From Stomorhina lunata (Eukaryota > Arthropoda > Insecta > Diptera > Rhiniidae), in contig OW121742.1 of the NCBI GenBank assembly GCA_933228675.1, positions 129,557,983 to 129,621,982 on the forward strand: a DNA stretch of 64,000 nucleotides, written 5' to 3'. Within the stretch, counting starts at the first letter, position 1. Every line of letters starts with the position of its first letter. The translations under genes were made by a program, and so were the position numbers. Below, piece after piece: positions 48,501-59,223 of the stretch. A model generated the notes under the pieces. That model did no database searches and was not told where the DNA came from. It saw only the letters and a list, made by a program, of their open reading frames with translations.

Positions 48501-51500
48501 ATTTAAAGGATGCTGATATAAGTATACCTAGTGAATTGCTTTCTATATTTTTATTATATAGCTGGCATCCGGAACTGGAAAATTTTGTGGTTGCAATAGA
48601 AAGTCGTAATTTATTGCCAAATTTGGAACAATTAAAGAACAAAATATTGGAAGAAGAGCGGTGTATTAACAAAAATAGTCAACATAACAAGAATCAAGTG
48701 TTTTCAATTAAAAATAGAAACAAGAATTTTAATAACAAGAATGCAACAAACGTAAGTAATTAAAATAAATACAAAATGAAATGCCTTAGTTGCAGTAAGA
48801 AAGAACACTTGCGTTCACAATGTTAAGTCTGAAATAAATCTGGTGTTAATAAAGATTCTGATATGTTCTTAATAAATTCGTCCATTAACAATAATGATAT
48901 AAATTAATGGCTATTGGATAGTGGAGCCTCTTCACATGTATGTCTGGAAAAAGGATTATTTTCAAGTATGTTGTTGTTGTCGTAACTGCAATATTATTGT
49001 TAATATAAATGCAGTGGGAAAAATTTTCAGGTATGCAAGAATAAAGTAGTGATGTAGCACTAGCACCTGGTGACAAATTTAATGCCATGTATTAGCAAGA
49101 AGGTTGAAAAAGGATATTTAATCAAATTTCAAAACGATAACGTGGCAGTATTAAATGGAATTCAATGGAATTTGTAATGTAATCTCATAGGAATCGAATA
49201 AGCAAAGTTAGATGGAAGCAGAATACATTGCTATGTGTCAAGCCGTAAAAGAAATCAGTTTCTATTGAATTTGACTGAATGAACTTGGATTTAAAAATTT
49301 ATTCTAGAAACCTGCAGTCTTATCCCAAGATTAATTCTGGAAAATTACTTACACAGTATTAATAAAGACCCTTCGAAGTACCCGATCCTTATAGTAGCAT
49401 ACGTGTACAATTCCACTTTAGGTCATTTTTAAGTCCATACAACTTCCCAGATTTAAAAAAAATTAAATTTCCAAAATTAAAAAAAATCAGTAAAATCACT
49501 TATAGTGTCTTTTTAAGTCAGATTTCTTCGAATCTAGTCTCGTTCTAATAAATGCCTTTTTTGAATCTTACTATTTTATATGATTTCATTATCAATTATT
49601 ACATCCTTTTGAATGCATTTTTGTAAAATATTTGACATTTATTTTAACGAGTAAACCGCTTTAAACATTGTTTGCCACCAGATTGAGCTTCTCATTTTTG
49701 CAACTTCACTTAGTTGTCAAATTGTCTTCGACATAAATACTTCGTACACTTTGGCTTTTTATATTTCTTAAGCCTTTACAAGATTGGAGCTAAATAGTGT
49801 CGATTAGGATCTTTTGGAGCACACGCTCCAAATAGTGGTATACGTGTACAATTCCATTTTTGGCCATGGTTATGTAACTACATCTTGTAAATTATCGGTT
49901 CAATTAAAATTAATTACTTTCAATTAAATTGCATGGGCACCGCTATTAACATGTTTTCACTACCTAAACTCAAAATTTGCATTTTAACGTAAAATAATAA
50001 AAAAAATGAGCTGATATTTGGTTTAAGTACAAAGTAAATATAGATTAATAAAGAACAGGGATACAAAAACACAAAGAGAAAACTATGGTAAATAATTTCG
50101 TCTAACTGAATCCATCATCCATAGGTGAAAAAAGTAAATGAGTAGTGTTTAGTTAAAAAATGGTCTAGTGTAGTGTTCAGTTAAAAAATAATGAACTGAC
50201 ATTAGCAGCAGGTGACTCGGTGTGCTGTTTAAGTCCGGGGCGGGAAAGTAAATGCAGCATTCCAATCTGATATGTGTCACATAGTTTATTCAGCCTACGT
50301 ACCAATTGTTTTTACTACTTTAAAACCCATAAACTTGCAAAATAATTTATGATATGTACTAAAGCCCGACTCTAATTCACAACCATCAACATAAAATTAC
50401 TGGTTCAACTAAAACTAATTATTTTAAACTAAATTTTAAATTTCGGATTTAATTATGCAAAAATGTTTTTTAATAAATTGCCTTCATATATGTATATAGT
50501 ACCCAGGTTTTTCAATGTTTATAGCTTTTTGTATGAACATTTAAAAAAAATCTTGGAGAAAATTGCCAAAAAGAAAATAAAAATAATTACGAAAAAATGT
50601 TCTTCTATAAATTGTAAAGTACCCAGATTTTATAATGTTTATACTTTTTGTATAAAAATTAAAAAAAAATCTTGGAGGGAATTGTCAAAAAGTAAATAAA
50701 ACCGACGAAGAAAATTAAACTTACCCCAGCTTCGGAAAATAAATTAAAATCATTTGCTACCAACTGCAAAAAATTATCCTTAATGCGCTCATGTATGTTG
50801 AAAAACTTTTGTGAAATATTTTCTCGCTTTGAAGCACTGCTTGTTGAAGATAAAATTGTATTGCCGGAATTTGTTAGGCCACTTGAAAATCCCAAACCAG
50901 AAGAACTTGATACTGACCGTGAAATAGACGGTGAATGTGAACATTTTGTAGATGACGAATCTTTTATTTTTTGCCTCTTACTTGGCGAAGATGTGGGAGA
51001 ACTAGTTGCACTAGGAGATGTTAGTAAATGAGAATTGTGAGGAAGATGGTTATGCTGATTGTGGTGTTGCTGAAGATGATGATTAAGAGTAGAAGACGAT
51101 GTTGAAGAGGAAGGACGCTTATCAGCCTTTTTGTTATTATTATTGTGATTGCTACTGTTATTATTATTATTATGAGAACCACTATTATATACACCTGGCG
51201 GAGTAGATAGCAACAAATCCGGTACAATAGGAGATGGCGAGGTAATTGTATTAAAGATAGAGAATGATGTTTGTTGTACTGGTTGTGGAGATGGACGAGA
51301 TTGTGGTATGTGTTGTTGTATAGAAGAATTAGAAAGTGGTACTGGTTGGGTCAAAATTACAATGCTATCCAAGTTAAGAGAAGATTCTTTTTGATTTTGA
51401 CTTGCGCTATTCGATGAAGACTTAAGCAATGTATTAGTTGGAGCTAGTAACTCAACTGGAGGTTGATCAGCAGGATTTGAAGGCTCCTCATCATCTTCGA

Positions 51501-52049
51501 ATATACAAAGAGGAGGTTGGCTGGGAATTTGGGAAATATTACAATGCAACAAACTGTTATCAATTAGAGAGGATTTAGGGGGAAACGTTACAGAAAAAGA
51601 TGTCGAAGAAACCAGTGATGGTGGAGTTGTTGAAGCCGGTGGAGATAACTGTTGTTGGGAAACATTTTGTAGACATGTATTTGCGGAAATATTTTTCCCA
51701 CCTCCGACATCAACAGCTATTGGGGAGACATTCGCACCATGCAATGCTGTCTGCAATTGATGGTACTGCTGATATTTATGCTGAGAGTGTGACGAAGTTG
51801 AATTTGGTAAGTGTTGGTAGGCTTGTTGCTGTTGTCTAAGTATTGTTGGATTAGATGGATTATTAGAGGCCAGGGACTGCAATGTATTTACTGCGCTTGC
51901 ATTTGTGGTGTTAGCTGATGACCCCTTTAGCTTTTTCAAAGTATCATTTATTATGAACTAAAATTTAAAAAGGATTATTACTTTATTTCTTAAATATGAC
52001 TGTTGTTACTTACGTCAGCTTCTTGACATGATGAATCCAGGCTTTGCAT
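36597..52049 (-). CDS. Spt20: SAGA complex subunit Spt20 (SUPT20H/FAM48A homologue), seven coding exons
   Basis: Spt20 is a structural subunit of the nuclear SAGA histone-acetyltransferase coactivator. The coding exons are 52014-52049 (MQSLDSSCQEAD), 50725-51957, 43845-46208, 43551-43782, 41697-43481, 37098-37466 and 36609-37030; every junction has GT/AG and matching phase (0,0,0,1,1,1). Reading to the in-frame TAA at 36597-36599 gives 2,150 aa. The conserved Spt20 domain is split. FIINDTLKKLKG (residues 13-24) is separated from its continuation (SQKFFNIHERIKDNF) by a Ser/Asn/His/Gln-rich insert of about 350 residues. Exon 3 then gives VINLYPGNKGYALCLFYDD, LRWPYENDQLLQCVDREVVP, FYAGCVVAQIRDFRQTF, HVLLRPTNATLFADV and DKLALESQMVLATAEPLCLD, matching human SUPT20H segment by segment. 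The C-terminal 1,000 residues are Gln-rich with a poly-Ala run. The true 3' end is uncertain because a consensus GTAAGT lies four codons before the stop. Confidence 0.93.
37937..38366. mobile_element. MITE family B, complete copy with GTAT target duplication
   Basis: A 430-bp element. Left end CGTCACCTGAAATGCAAAAA, right end (reverse complement) CGTCACCTAAAATGCAAAAG; both continue GGCGTAACTA. GTAT flanks both sides (37933-37936 and 38367-38370). The interior has no ORF. Relatives lie at 30896-31631 and about 7700. Confidence 0.82.
38990..39112 (-). pseudogene. Tc1/mariner-type transposase fragment
   Basis: The minus frame reads VILWSDESKINLIGNDGG, then TWV-stop-RPKSAEYNNRFT. LWSDES(K)xNL..G is the block around the first catalytic Asp of Tc1-like transposases, and the TGA stands where Trp is usual (WVWRP). 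Only about 40 codons are recognisable, so this is a dead fragment inside Spt20 intron 5. Confidence 0.7.
47801..47956 (+). mobile_element. SINE-like element, family 2, plus copy
   Basis: It contains GATGGTTGTGAGTTCGAGTC, whose GTTCGAGTC resembles a tRNA B-box, followed by TCATATCATAAATTAT and ending AATGCTGCATTTTCTTTCCC + GC. An inverted, diverged partner lies at 50240-50396. No clear A-box is seen, so the SINE assignment is tentative. Confidence 0.5.
48290..49310 (+). pseudogene. Ty1/copia retrotransposon remnant (gag, zinc knuckle, protease start, RNase H end)
   Basis: Antisense to Spt20. Gag: LFKKFVRFKF precedes the frame at 48497-48763, with SELLSIFLLYSWHPELENFV, AIESRNLLPNLEQL and KILEEER, typical copia Gag. 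Zinc knuckle: CLSCSKKEHLRSQC (48782-48823; Cx2Cx4Hx4C). Protease: WLLDSGASSHVCL (about 48905-48945) with the DSGA active site. Then only the RNase H end survives (EAEYIAMCQAVKE, about 49210-49250). Integrase and most of the reverse transcriptase are deleted and several stops interrupt the frames. An 85-90-bp Gag segment (AAGGATCCTGCAAGGAAAG) is tandemly duplicated at 48290-48465. No LTRs are recognised. Confidence 0.82.
50240..50396 (-). mobile_element. SINE-like element, family 2, minus copy
   Basis: The reverse complement aligns with 47801-47956 over the full length (ATGTTGATGGTTGTGA, CATATCATAAATTAT, GGAATGCTGCATTT, CTTTCCCGC). The B-box-like word is mutated (AATTAGAGTC). Confidence 0.5.
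50480..50697. repeat. Imperfect tandem duplication, about 125-bp unit x2
   Basis: The block AGTACCCAGGTTTTTCAATG ... ATCTTGGAGAAAATTGCCAA recurs as AGTACCCAGATTTTATAATG ... ATCTTGGAGGGAATTGTCAA. It lies immediately downstream (in gene direction) of the Spt20 exon 2 donor. Confidence 0.75.
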
Positions 52050-54262
52050 TGTGTCAGTATTGACTTTCGTTTACAACTCAATTTAAGCATTGACATGAAC
52101 TTGAATGTTTGTTATTTTTTTTTTTTTTTTAATATTTAAGGAACTATTTTTATAAGCATTTACAATTCCTAATTTATGCACTATGTCCTTGTATATTCAC
52201 GATGTAATGTCTTCAAATAAATACTATATTACTGTAGGTTTACTAAGATGCAGGGACCAATTCTCAATTTTATAATTCATTTAAATTTATTTTTTGTTAT
52301 TATTTTATTGCCTTTTTTATAAATAATCCTTTTAGATTAGCTTTCAAATTGTTGTACAAAATACAAATAATGTTGACATAAAGACTCAAAAAAAAAAAAT
52401 AAAACGAGGCAGACAAACTCCAAAGTTGTTATTTAAGAAATGTTCAATGTTTCTGTTAGTAGTTATTCTGTAGAGGCATACATATGTATGTACATATATA
52501 TTTTGTTTAGTATTTTACGGCTTTAAATTATTTGCTTAAATCATTTTAGGATAATCAAAAGTTGTTTAAATAACATAAACTACGTTACTAAAAGTAACTA
52601 TTCAATGATATTTTAAAAAGTTTAGATGAATTTTTCAAGATTTATCTGTAAGATTGGAAATTTATTATTTTAATTTTCTAAAAAGTTCATAACACCGACA
52701 GATAATAATATTATGCAGCATATACTTTTAAAAACATTACTAAACTATTTTCTTTTTATAAATGAATAACGTTTCCAATCAAATTGTTGTTTTTTCTAGT
52801 TGTCCTTTTACACTCATATTGTATATTATCCATCGTTTATACGCATTTTTCGCACATCATTTCTGCTTCTCTTCCATGAAAAAAAAAAAACTTTATTATT
52901 TTTTAATAGTATTTCTTATAACTGCAAAATTTATTCTTATTTCACAAATATTGAATATTTATTAGGCTTTCAAGAATAGTTGTACTATTTTTTTGTCTTT
53001 AAAACTTATATTTTTCTTTTTTTTAGGGGAGAAAATTGTTTTGCAATTGTTTGCATTTGACACGATTTTTACAATTCTCTTGCTTCTTTTCCACTTTTTG
53101 AGTTATCTTTCTCTTCTTCCTTCTCTCATTTCGTTCATTTTAACTAGTTTGACAAACCACAGCTGATAGAATATTACCATTTATTGTTAACAAACATGAA
53201 GCGAATAAACAAAATAAAATGATAAATTTATTTTATACTTTTTATTCCAAAATGAATTAACATTTAGGTAATTTTGTTATTTTTCTTTAACAATTTGCTA
53301 TAAAAATGTTTTTCTTCAGATTTTGGTGTGGCAGTACTGATAATAGCGTTCTTTCTTTTATTTGACATTTCACATTGTGTCAAACTTTTTTGTTTCACAT
53401 TTTTTAATTAATATATTTTGTTACCACAGTTTTTGTTATTTTAAACATACTTTTGTGTTATTCTTTAATAAATATCTATTATAGTTTTATAGTAAATTTA
53501 CTTTGATTTGATTGATTTATATTCCCTCTTGAATATTTTTTTTATTTCTCTTTCATATTTTTCTTCTTTCAATCTTATAAAATTGCTTTTTGACAGCAGG
53601 ATTTGCATTAGGGTAGAAAAAATCACATGAATGACATATTATCTACGCAAATGTTGCAAATCTTTAAGTATATTCGTATATATCGTTTTTTATTTTTTGT
53701 ATTTCACATATCAAGTTTTTTTAATATTTAATATTGTTATATTTTCTTTAGCCAAACGGCATTAAAAATTTTCTACACAAAGCGACCTGCAAAACTACGA
53801 ATAAGTGTTACCAACATATAGAAAACTTTGACAGTTCCGAACTATTTTTGAGACAAAATAACGCCGTGATGCCAGATAAATACCACCACAAATTCCAGTT
53901 GCTTATGAAGTGATGCCCTTGGGTTTCAAACACACTTCAAACATAATTTTTATGTATACCATCAATTCTACTACACCATACGACAAAAACAGATACATAT
54001 AAAAACAATTGTAATCATTTAAATTGTTACATCATTACATTTTTTTCATAATTTGTCAATTGTTATTTATTATTTTTTTTTTCTTTTCAAATATTCACAC
54101 AATTTCAATGAAGGTTTTTTGAATTTACACTATAAAATCAGAATCAGTGCAAACGTTGTGTACCAAAAGGATGCACGCGTATCTTGATGCGATGACTATA
54201 AAAAAAAGTACCAAATTGATAAATAACCATAATTGTTTTGACAAGACTGTTATATCTATATA
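52050..54262. other. Spt20 upstream region
   Basis: AT-rich DNA upstream of the Spt20 start codon, expected to hold its 5' UTR and promoter. No TATA/initiator pair can be assigned with confidence. No other gene is supported. Confidence 0.4.
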
Positions 54263-54264
54263 TA

Positions 54265-54558
54265 CAGTGCACTCGCGATAATGTTAACGCTCTAATAAAT
54301 TGACTTCTCCAAAAGGAGAACTTTGTATAAAAGCTTTAAAATATTACAATTTTTTTATTTTGAAACAAATTTCAGTTACATAAGTATAAAAGTTAGAGAA
54401 AACCTTAATTTTTGTACTTATCAAAGCAACAACAAAATAAAATTAAATATCTTTGATGTTTTCCATTTAAAATCAAAACATAAACCAAATGTTTGATTGA
54501 ACATGATTCCTTGCTTCAACAGGACATAAAATCAGTTATATTTAAGCGGCAGGCACTG
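54265..54558. mobile_element. pogo/Tc1-like MITE, 294 bp, TA target
   Basis: Left end CAGTGCACTCGCGATAATGT, right end (reverse complement) CAGTGCCTGCCGCTTAAATA. The ends are inverted with several mismatches and flanked by TA (54263-54264 and 54559-54560). No ORF. Confidence 0.6.
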
Positions 54559-54771
54559 TAAAAATTTGTAGTTTTCGATAAAGATTAAAATTGTTCTTAT
54601 TCAGATACAATAAAGAGAGGCAGTAGTCTATAATTACTAATAGGGACAATTTGGTTTCCTGTCCCTGCTAATAAGGACAAACTGGTTTCCATAAGACGTC
54701 TTCGCTGTCTGATTATCAGAAAAACTAAAACCAATTCAAACACATTATTTACCTCTAATACAGAATCCCAA

Positions 54772-54868
54772 ATGCTTACAACCCTGAATTTGTGAATAAA
54801 AGCCTCGAATTGTTTCAATTCCTTGCTATCTCTTCGCTCTCGACTGCTGTTTAATTCCTGTTTAGTTT
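54772..54868 (-). pseudogene. Orphan coding-like exon, unidentified
   Basis: On the minus strand, acceptor ACTAAACAG is followed by a frame LNSSRERRDSKELKQFEAFI, then HKFRVVSIWDSVLE, ending at GTAAATAATG. Both splice-like borders and a protein-like composition are present, but there is no partner exon and no recognised family. It may be another displaced gene fragment. Confidence 0.25.
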
Positions 54869-55956
54869 TGTTAAGTTAGTGTAACGATGTAATAAACAAG
54901 AAAATATTTTATTCCTGTTAAAAACATGAAACAAAAAGGTGGAATATAATTTTTAAAACGCTATACTTAATACACATTAATATTTACTGAACATATTTAA
55001 ATATTTTATGAAGAAAAGAACATTTTTAAATTTTCATTGCCAAAGGCAGTTTCTTATTGTAAAATTTTATTCGGCGATTTTAACTTTATGATCTGGGTAC
55101 CAAAGAGAAGCAGTTTCATCAGGACGTCTAATTCAGGCATATTTATGCGTTAGGTTCTGTTGTATTTTTATTTAAATAGAGAATTGTTTAAATTTTTGTG
55201 TTTGAAAAACTGAAGGGATGAGCCTTGTTCGTAAGACATCACTGAACTTAGTGCGAATTGTGATAATCAGAAAAACAGGTGAAATAATTTTAAATAATAA
55301 AAAAACAATAATAATCATATCCAGTCTTTTTATTTATCTATTATGAAAAAAACATTTTCAATATAAAAGCTGTTTAATACAAATTAATTTATTTTTATTA
55401 AGCTTATATTTTCTGACAGTTAACAAAGGTGACATTGTTTCATTTGCAATGAACATATATTTATGTTAGTTCAACACATTTTTGTTTCAGCCACTAAACT
55501 GTGGTGAATTCAGGTATTAACCATATGCCAGTTTAATAAAGTTATTTATCTCCACTATGCTGTGATTAGCAACGTCCCACGTAGGAGAAAATAAAATATG
55601 GTTTAAATTGTAACTACTCATTCACTGAAAAACAAGAAAAGATGGCCGGAGAAAATAAATTTGTTTGTATATGGTTATCTTTTATAGTTTAGAAGATACT
55701 TGAATTTAATAAAAATATTTTAGTTTTTAACTATAACGAAAAACTGCGTTAATCTTTAAAATTTTCAAAGAATTATAAAGCTATTAAAAATATAAGAGAA
55801 TTACCTTTCCAGTTATATGCAATTAACTATATTTTTGGGCAGTCAATATACTTACATATGATTATTAGAAGTTTTTTGAAGATTAATAGTCTTTAAAGCT
55901 GATCTGAAAATGATTAAATAAAATGTTATAAACTAAACATACTAAAAAAATTAATT

Positions 55957-56556
55957 TTATTTATACCTCTTTTTCTCAAAGTCGATAAAAACATGACCGT
56001 TTAAATGAGGTTGAACGTTCCTTATGGCCCGAAAATTTTTTATGCTACCAAATCCTTTAAAAAACTCATATCTTTTCATGTAAGTCACTTCGGATTGGGC
56101 TAGTAATGTTTTTGCATAGCGGCAACAATTCGTTTCTTTCAAAGAAATCATAAGATTTTTCACTGGTTGTTGATTCTTTATTACATTGGAATCTAAGAGA
56201 GTCTCTAGGGTGGGATCCTCTAAATTATATATCAGTACAAGCCATTCTGTCATAAAATTCTTAAGTGGCTTCCCTTTGTGTAGTTCCAACACATCACGTC
56301 TCTTTTTAAAGGCTTCCTCCTATAGGTTAAATTCTTCAGCCAGTTTTAATTTTTCAGCTTCTATATGAGCAGCCAATTGTTGAGCAGGTTCCATGCCTTC
56401 TTGTCCCTTAGGCCATAATCTGTAAAGGAAATTTTTAAGTTTTCTGTTTAATAATTTTAGAGGATTATAAATTTTTCATGATTTTTTTCCAATTGTTTGC
56501 ATGTCTGAAGAGCCGCAGATTGTCTTTTTTCGTTTCTTTGCAATTCCTGCCAGTTT
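55957..56556 (-). pseudogene. ZRSR/Urp-like (U2AF35-related) gene fragment, array copy 1, with extra nonsense codon
   Basis: The same sequence as the ORF described for copy 2, but CAG becomes TAG (NL-stop-EEAF), leaving only 111 codons open downstream. Copies 2 and 3 keep Gln. The upstream exon-like part (NWQELQRNEKRQSAAL) and shared frameshift are as in copy 2. See the copy 2 entry for the family argument. Confidence 0.55.
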
Positions 56557-57571
56557 CTAAGATTGTATGGGTTAATAAATAAAAAAATATATATAAAAAT
56601 TATTTTCACATAACTTTTGTTGAAATTTTTCCATTTTTGGAGATGAATTTAACGGCATATATATGATGTCGACGTAAATTTAAATAAAAGTGACGCTTTC
56701 TTATTCCTCTTTACATTCAATTTCTTACTTTTTTAAATTTTAGTAAAGAATTCGCGAAGAATTTGCAATTTCTTGCAAGTTACTGCGTGCTTATCTGAAT
56801 TCGAAAATAGAACCTTGAATTTGTACAAATCAAATGTAGAATAGCACTTGTGTTTCAAAAATAGTTTCTTTCGAATCGAATAATCCCCCCTTATTTTATT
56901 CTGGCACAAAACAAATTTATGTAACCACATGTAAATCGAATGTAAAACACCACTTGTGTTTCGAAAATGACCACTTATATTATTCTACACAAGGTTGATT
57001 TATTTTTTACTTCACTTTAAATTTGGCGCAACAATTTAATGTTACCGACCTTCACATGTAAATGTAACCAATAAGTGCTGCTTTACACACTTAATCAGTT
57101 TATCTTCAAATATCTTTTTAATCCGCATTCACGTTCTCACACGAGCATTTTCTTTATCAGTTTTCATTATATTTTACTTAAATTTCATACAAATTTTCGT
57201 AAACATTTAGATTTTTCTCATACAAACACAGGAGTTGATGAGCCTCACCTGAATGGTGTGAACGTGGTCTAATCTGTAAAAGGCACAAAGTAGTACAAAT
57301 TGCAACTCTGAGTGAAACACATGGTAGCTGCATTGCCATATGTTTAAAATCTACTATGAAACATTTAACTGGCATCACTACCATCTTTAAGCGCTAAAAA
57401 ATGGCGGCAGGTTTATCGGTTCTTGTAAATTACTGCATTTTATGAGAATGTATAATTTATTAACGTTAAAATAAGAACCATTGGAACAAGTGTGTAAAGT
57501 CCCTATAAGAAAAAAGTCGTTGCAGTTCACCTGATCTAGACTTGTTCCAAAAATTTTTAATTGCAACAAAT

Positions 57572-58024
57572 ATGGAAGAAGGTAAGTACAAATAAACTGT
57601 AATTTTCAAAATATTTGGCTTGATTTATTTGCTTTTGTATGGAAATTTCTTTTTTGCAGACTACCAAGCATCCTCTTCCCGATCGGATGCCAAAAAGCTT
57701 GGAAAGCAACATAATATTCTTTCCTTGTGGGGAATGAGTCCACGATGAACCTAAATCCATTGATACTAACAAATATTCAGAGTACAGGTTACTTTAAAGG
57801 TACTTCCCCAAGGTACAGTAGCAAAATTTTGCAACTTCATTAGTTTGGTCCATGGCAGTACAATAACATTGTGTTTGGATTTAACTTGTAGTGCATTTAT
57901 TTAAACTGAAGACACCATGAGGTAGTGGATGAAATCTATTATCAAGTAAAACATGGAGCCATGGGAAAGAGGTTCACCGAAGACGAGTGGTCAAACAGGC
58001 ATGTGTGGCGGAGTGATTTTATGA
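57572..58024 (+). pseudogene. PRPF38B-like gene fragment, array copy 1
   Basis: PRPF38B is a PRP38-domain pre-mRNA splicing factor. The structure is ATG exon 57572-57581 (MEE), intron, exon 57660-57799 (SSRSDAKKLGKQHNILSLWG, then after a 1-base loss NESTMNLNPLILTNI and GYFK), intron 57800-57891, and exon from 57892 (VHLFKLKT, HEVVDEIYYQVKH, EPWERGSPKTSGQTGMCGGV). These match the start of human PRPF38B (LWGNEKTMNLNP, LYELKTYHEVVDEIY, VEPWEKGS.KT.GQTGMCGGV). Frameshifts occur at about 57732, about 57912 and about 57957. The rest of the PRP38 domain and the RS tail are missing. Both introns keep GT/AG, so this is a genomic duplicate, not a retrocopy. Confidence 0.85.
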
Positions 58025-58623
58025 AATGTATCATTTTCGTTTTGAATGAAAAAATTAACCCTCTTGGAAATCGCAAAAAAGAATCGAAGAAAAATATATC
58101 CCTATTGGCTTACAAACTATTAAGAAATTAAAAAAAAAAAACAGAAAATATTGAAGTGAATTAGAATTTAAAATTTATTTTGAAAGTATAAAAGTGAAAG
58201 TTTAAGACACACGCGCTATCAACCAAGAAAATAAAAATGAGCAAAATCACATAGAAAATAGAATATGGTTTAAATTGTAACGACTCATTCACTGAAAAAC
58301 AAGAAAAGATGGCCGGAGAAAATAAATTTGTTTGTATATGGTTATCTTTTATAGTTTAGAAGATACTTGAATTTAATAAAAATATTTTAGTTTTTAATTA
58401 TAACGAAAAACTGCGTTAATCTTTAAAATTTTCAAAGAATTATAAAGCTATTAAAAATATAAGAGAATTACCTTTCCAGTTATATGCAATTAACTATATT
58501 TTTGGGCAGTCAATATACTTACATATGATTATTAGAAGTTTTTTGAAGATTAATAGTCTTTAAAGCTGATCTGAAAATGATTAAATAAAATGTTATAAAC
58601 TAAACATACTAAAAAAATTAATT

Positions 58624-59223
58624 TTATTTATACCTCTTTTTCTCAAAGTCGATAAAAACATGACCGTTTAAATGAGGTTGAACGTTCCTTATGGCCCGAA
58701 AATTTTTTATGCTACCAAATCCTTTAAAAAACTCATATCTTTTCATGTAAGTCACTTCGGATTGGGCTAGTAATGTTTTTGCATAGCGGCAACAATTCGT
58801 TTCTTTCAAAGAAATCATAAGATTTTTCACTGGTTGTTGATTCTTTATTACATTGGAATCTAAGAGAGTCTCTAGGGTGGGATCCTCTAAATTATATATC
58901 AGTACAAGCCATTCTGTCATAAAATTCTTAAGTGGCTTCCCTTTGTGTAGTTCCAACACATCACGTCTCTTTTTAAAGGCTTCCTCCTGTAGGTTAAATT
59001 CTTCAGCCAGTTTTAATTTTTCAGCTTCTATATGAGCAGCCAATTGTTGAGCAGGTTCCATGCCTTCTTGTCCCTTAGGCCATAATCTGTAAAGGAAATT
59101 TTTAAGTTTTCTGTTTAATAATTTTAGAGGATTATAAATTTTTCATGATTTTTTTCCAATTGTTTGCATGTCTGAAGAGCCGCAGATTGTCTTTTTTCGT
59201 TTCTTTGCAATTCCTGCCAGTTT
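58624..59223 (-). pseudogene. ZRSR/Urp-like (U2AF35-related) gene fragment, array copy 2
   Basis: ZRSR proteins recognise 3' splice sites of minor introns. An open 145-codon frame (58624-59061, MEPAQQLAAH start) begins with a charged helical region (EAEKLKLAEEFNLQEEAFKK), then WLVLIYNLEDP, ETNCCRYAKT (start of a CCCH finger whose remainder is absent), SEVTYMKRYEFFKGFGSIKN and RAIRNVQPHLNGHVFIDFE. The last matches the ZRSR2 U2AF-homology segment (NLEPHLRGNVYVQY). The frame stays open upstream (LLNRKLKNFLYRLWPKGQEG) until a frameshift near 59130-59145, beyond which NWQELQRNEKRQSAALQTC continues in another frame after a CTTAG acceptor (exon start 59223). The deleted zinc finger and the shift suggest a pseudogene, although the 145-codon ORF could be expressed. 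The family call is by remembered motifs. Confidence 0.58.

Larger units (their letters stand above)
46209..50724 (-). other. Spt20 intron 2 (4,516 bp)
   Basis: Donor GGG|GTAAGT, acceptor CTTTTAG. It contains a dispersed-repeat fragment (about 46380-46830), SINE family 2 copies in opposite orientation (47801-47956 and 50240-50396), a copia remnant (48290-49310), two copies of an ATACGTGTACAATTCCA motif (49399 and 49841), and an imperfect tandem duplication at 50480-50697. Confidence 0.85.
55586..58252. repeat. 2,667-bp tandem unit, copy 1
   Basis: First copy of a head-to-tail array. The left junction with unique DNA is at about 55586 (taggAGAAAATA versus acatAGAAAATA at the copy 1/copy 2 join). 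It differs from copies 2 and 3 at only a few bases, for example A for G at about 55596, T for G at 55614 and T for C at 56324. Confidence 0.95.

Noticed and set aside
57075..57272. Plus and minus ORFs of 60-70 codons in the array spacer, at 57075-57272 and 57178-57384, repeated in each copy
   Set aside because: They overlap on opposite strands, resemble no family and lie between the two 5' ends, so they are probably chance frames; repetition only reflects the array.
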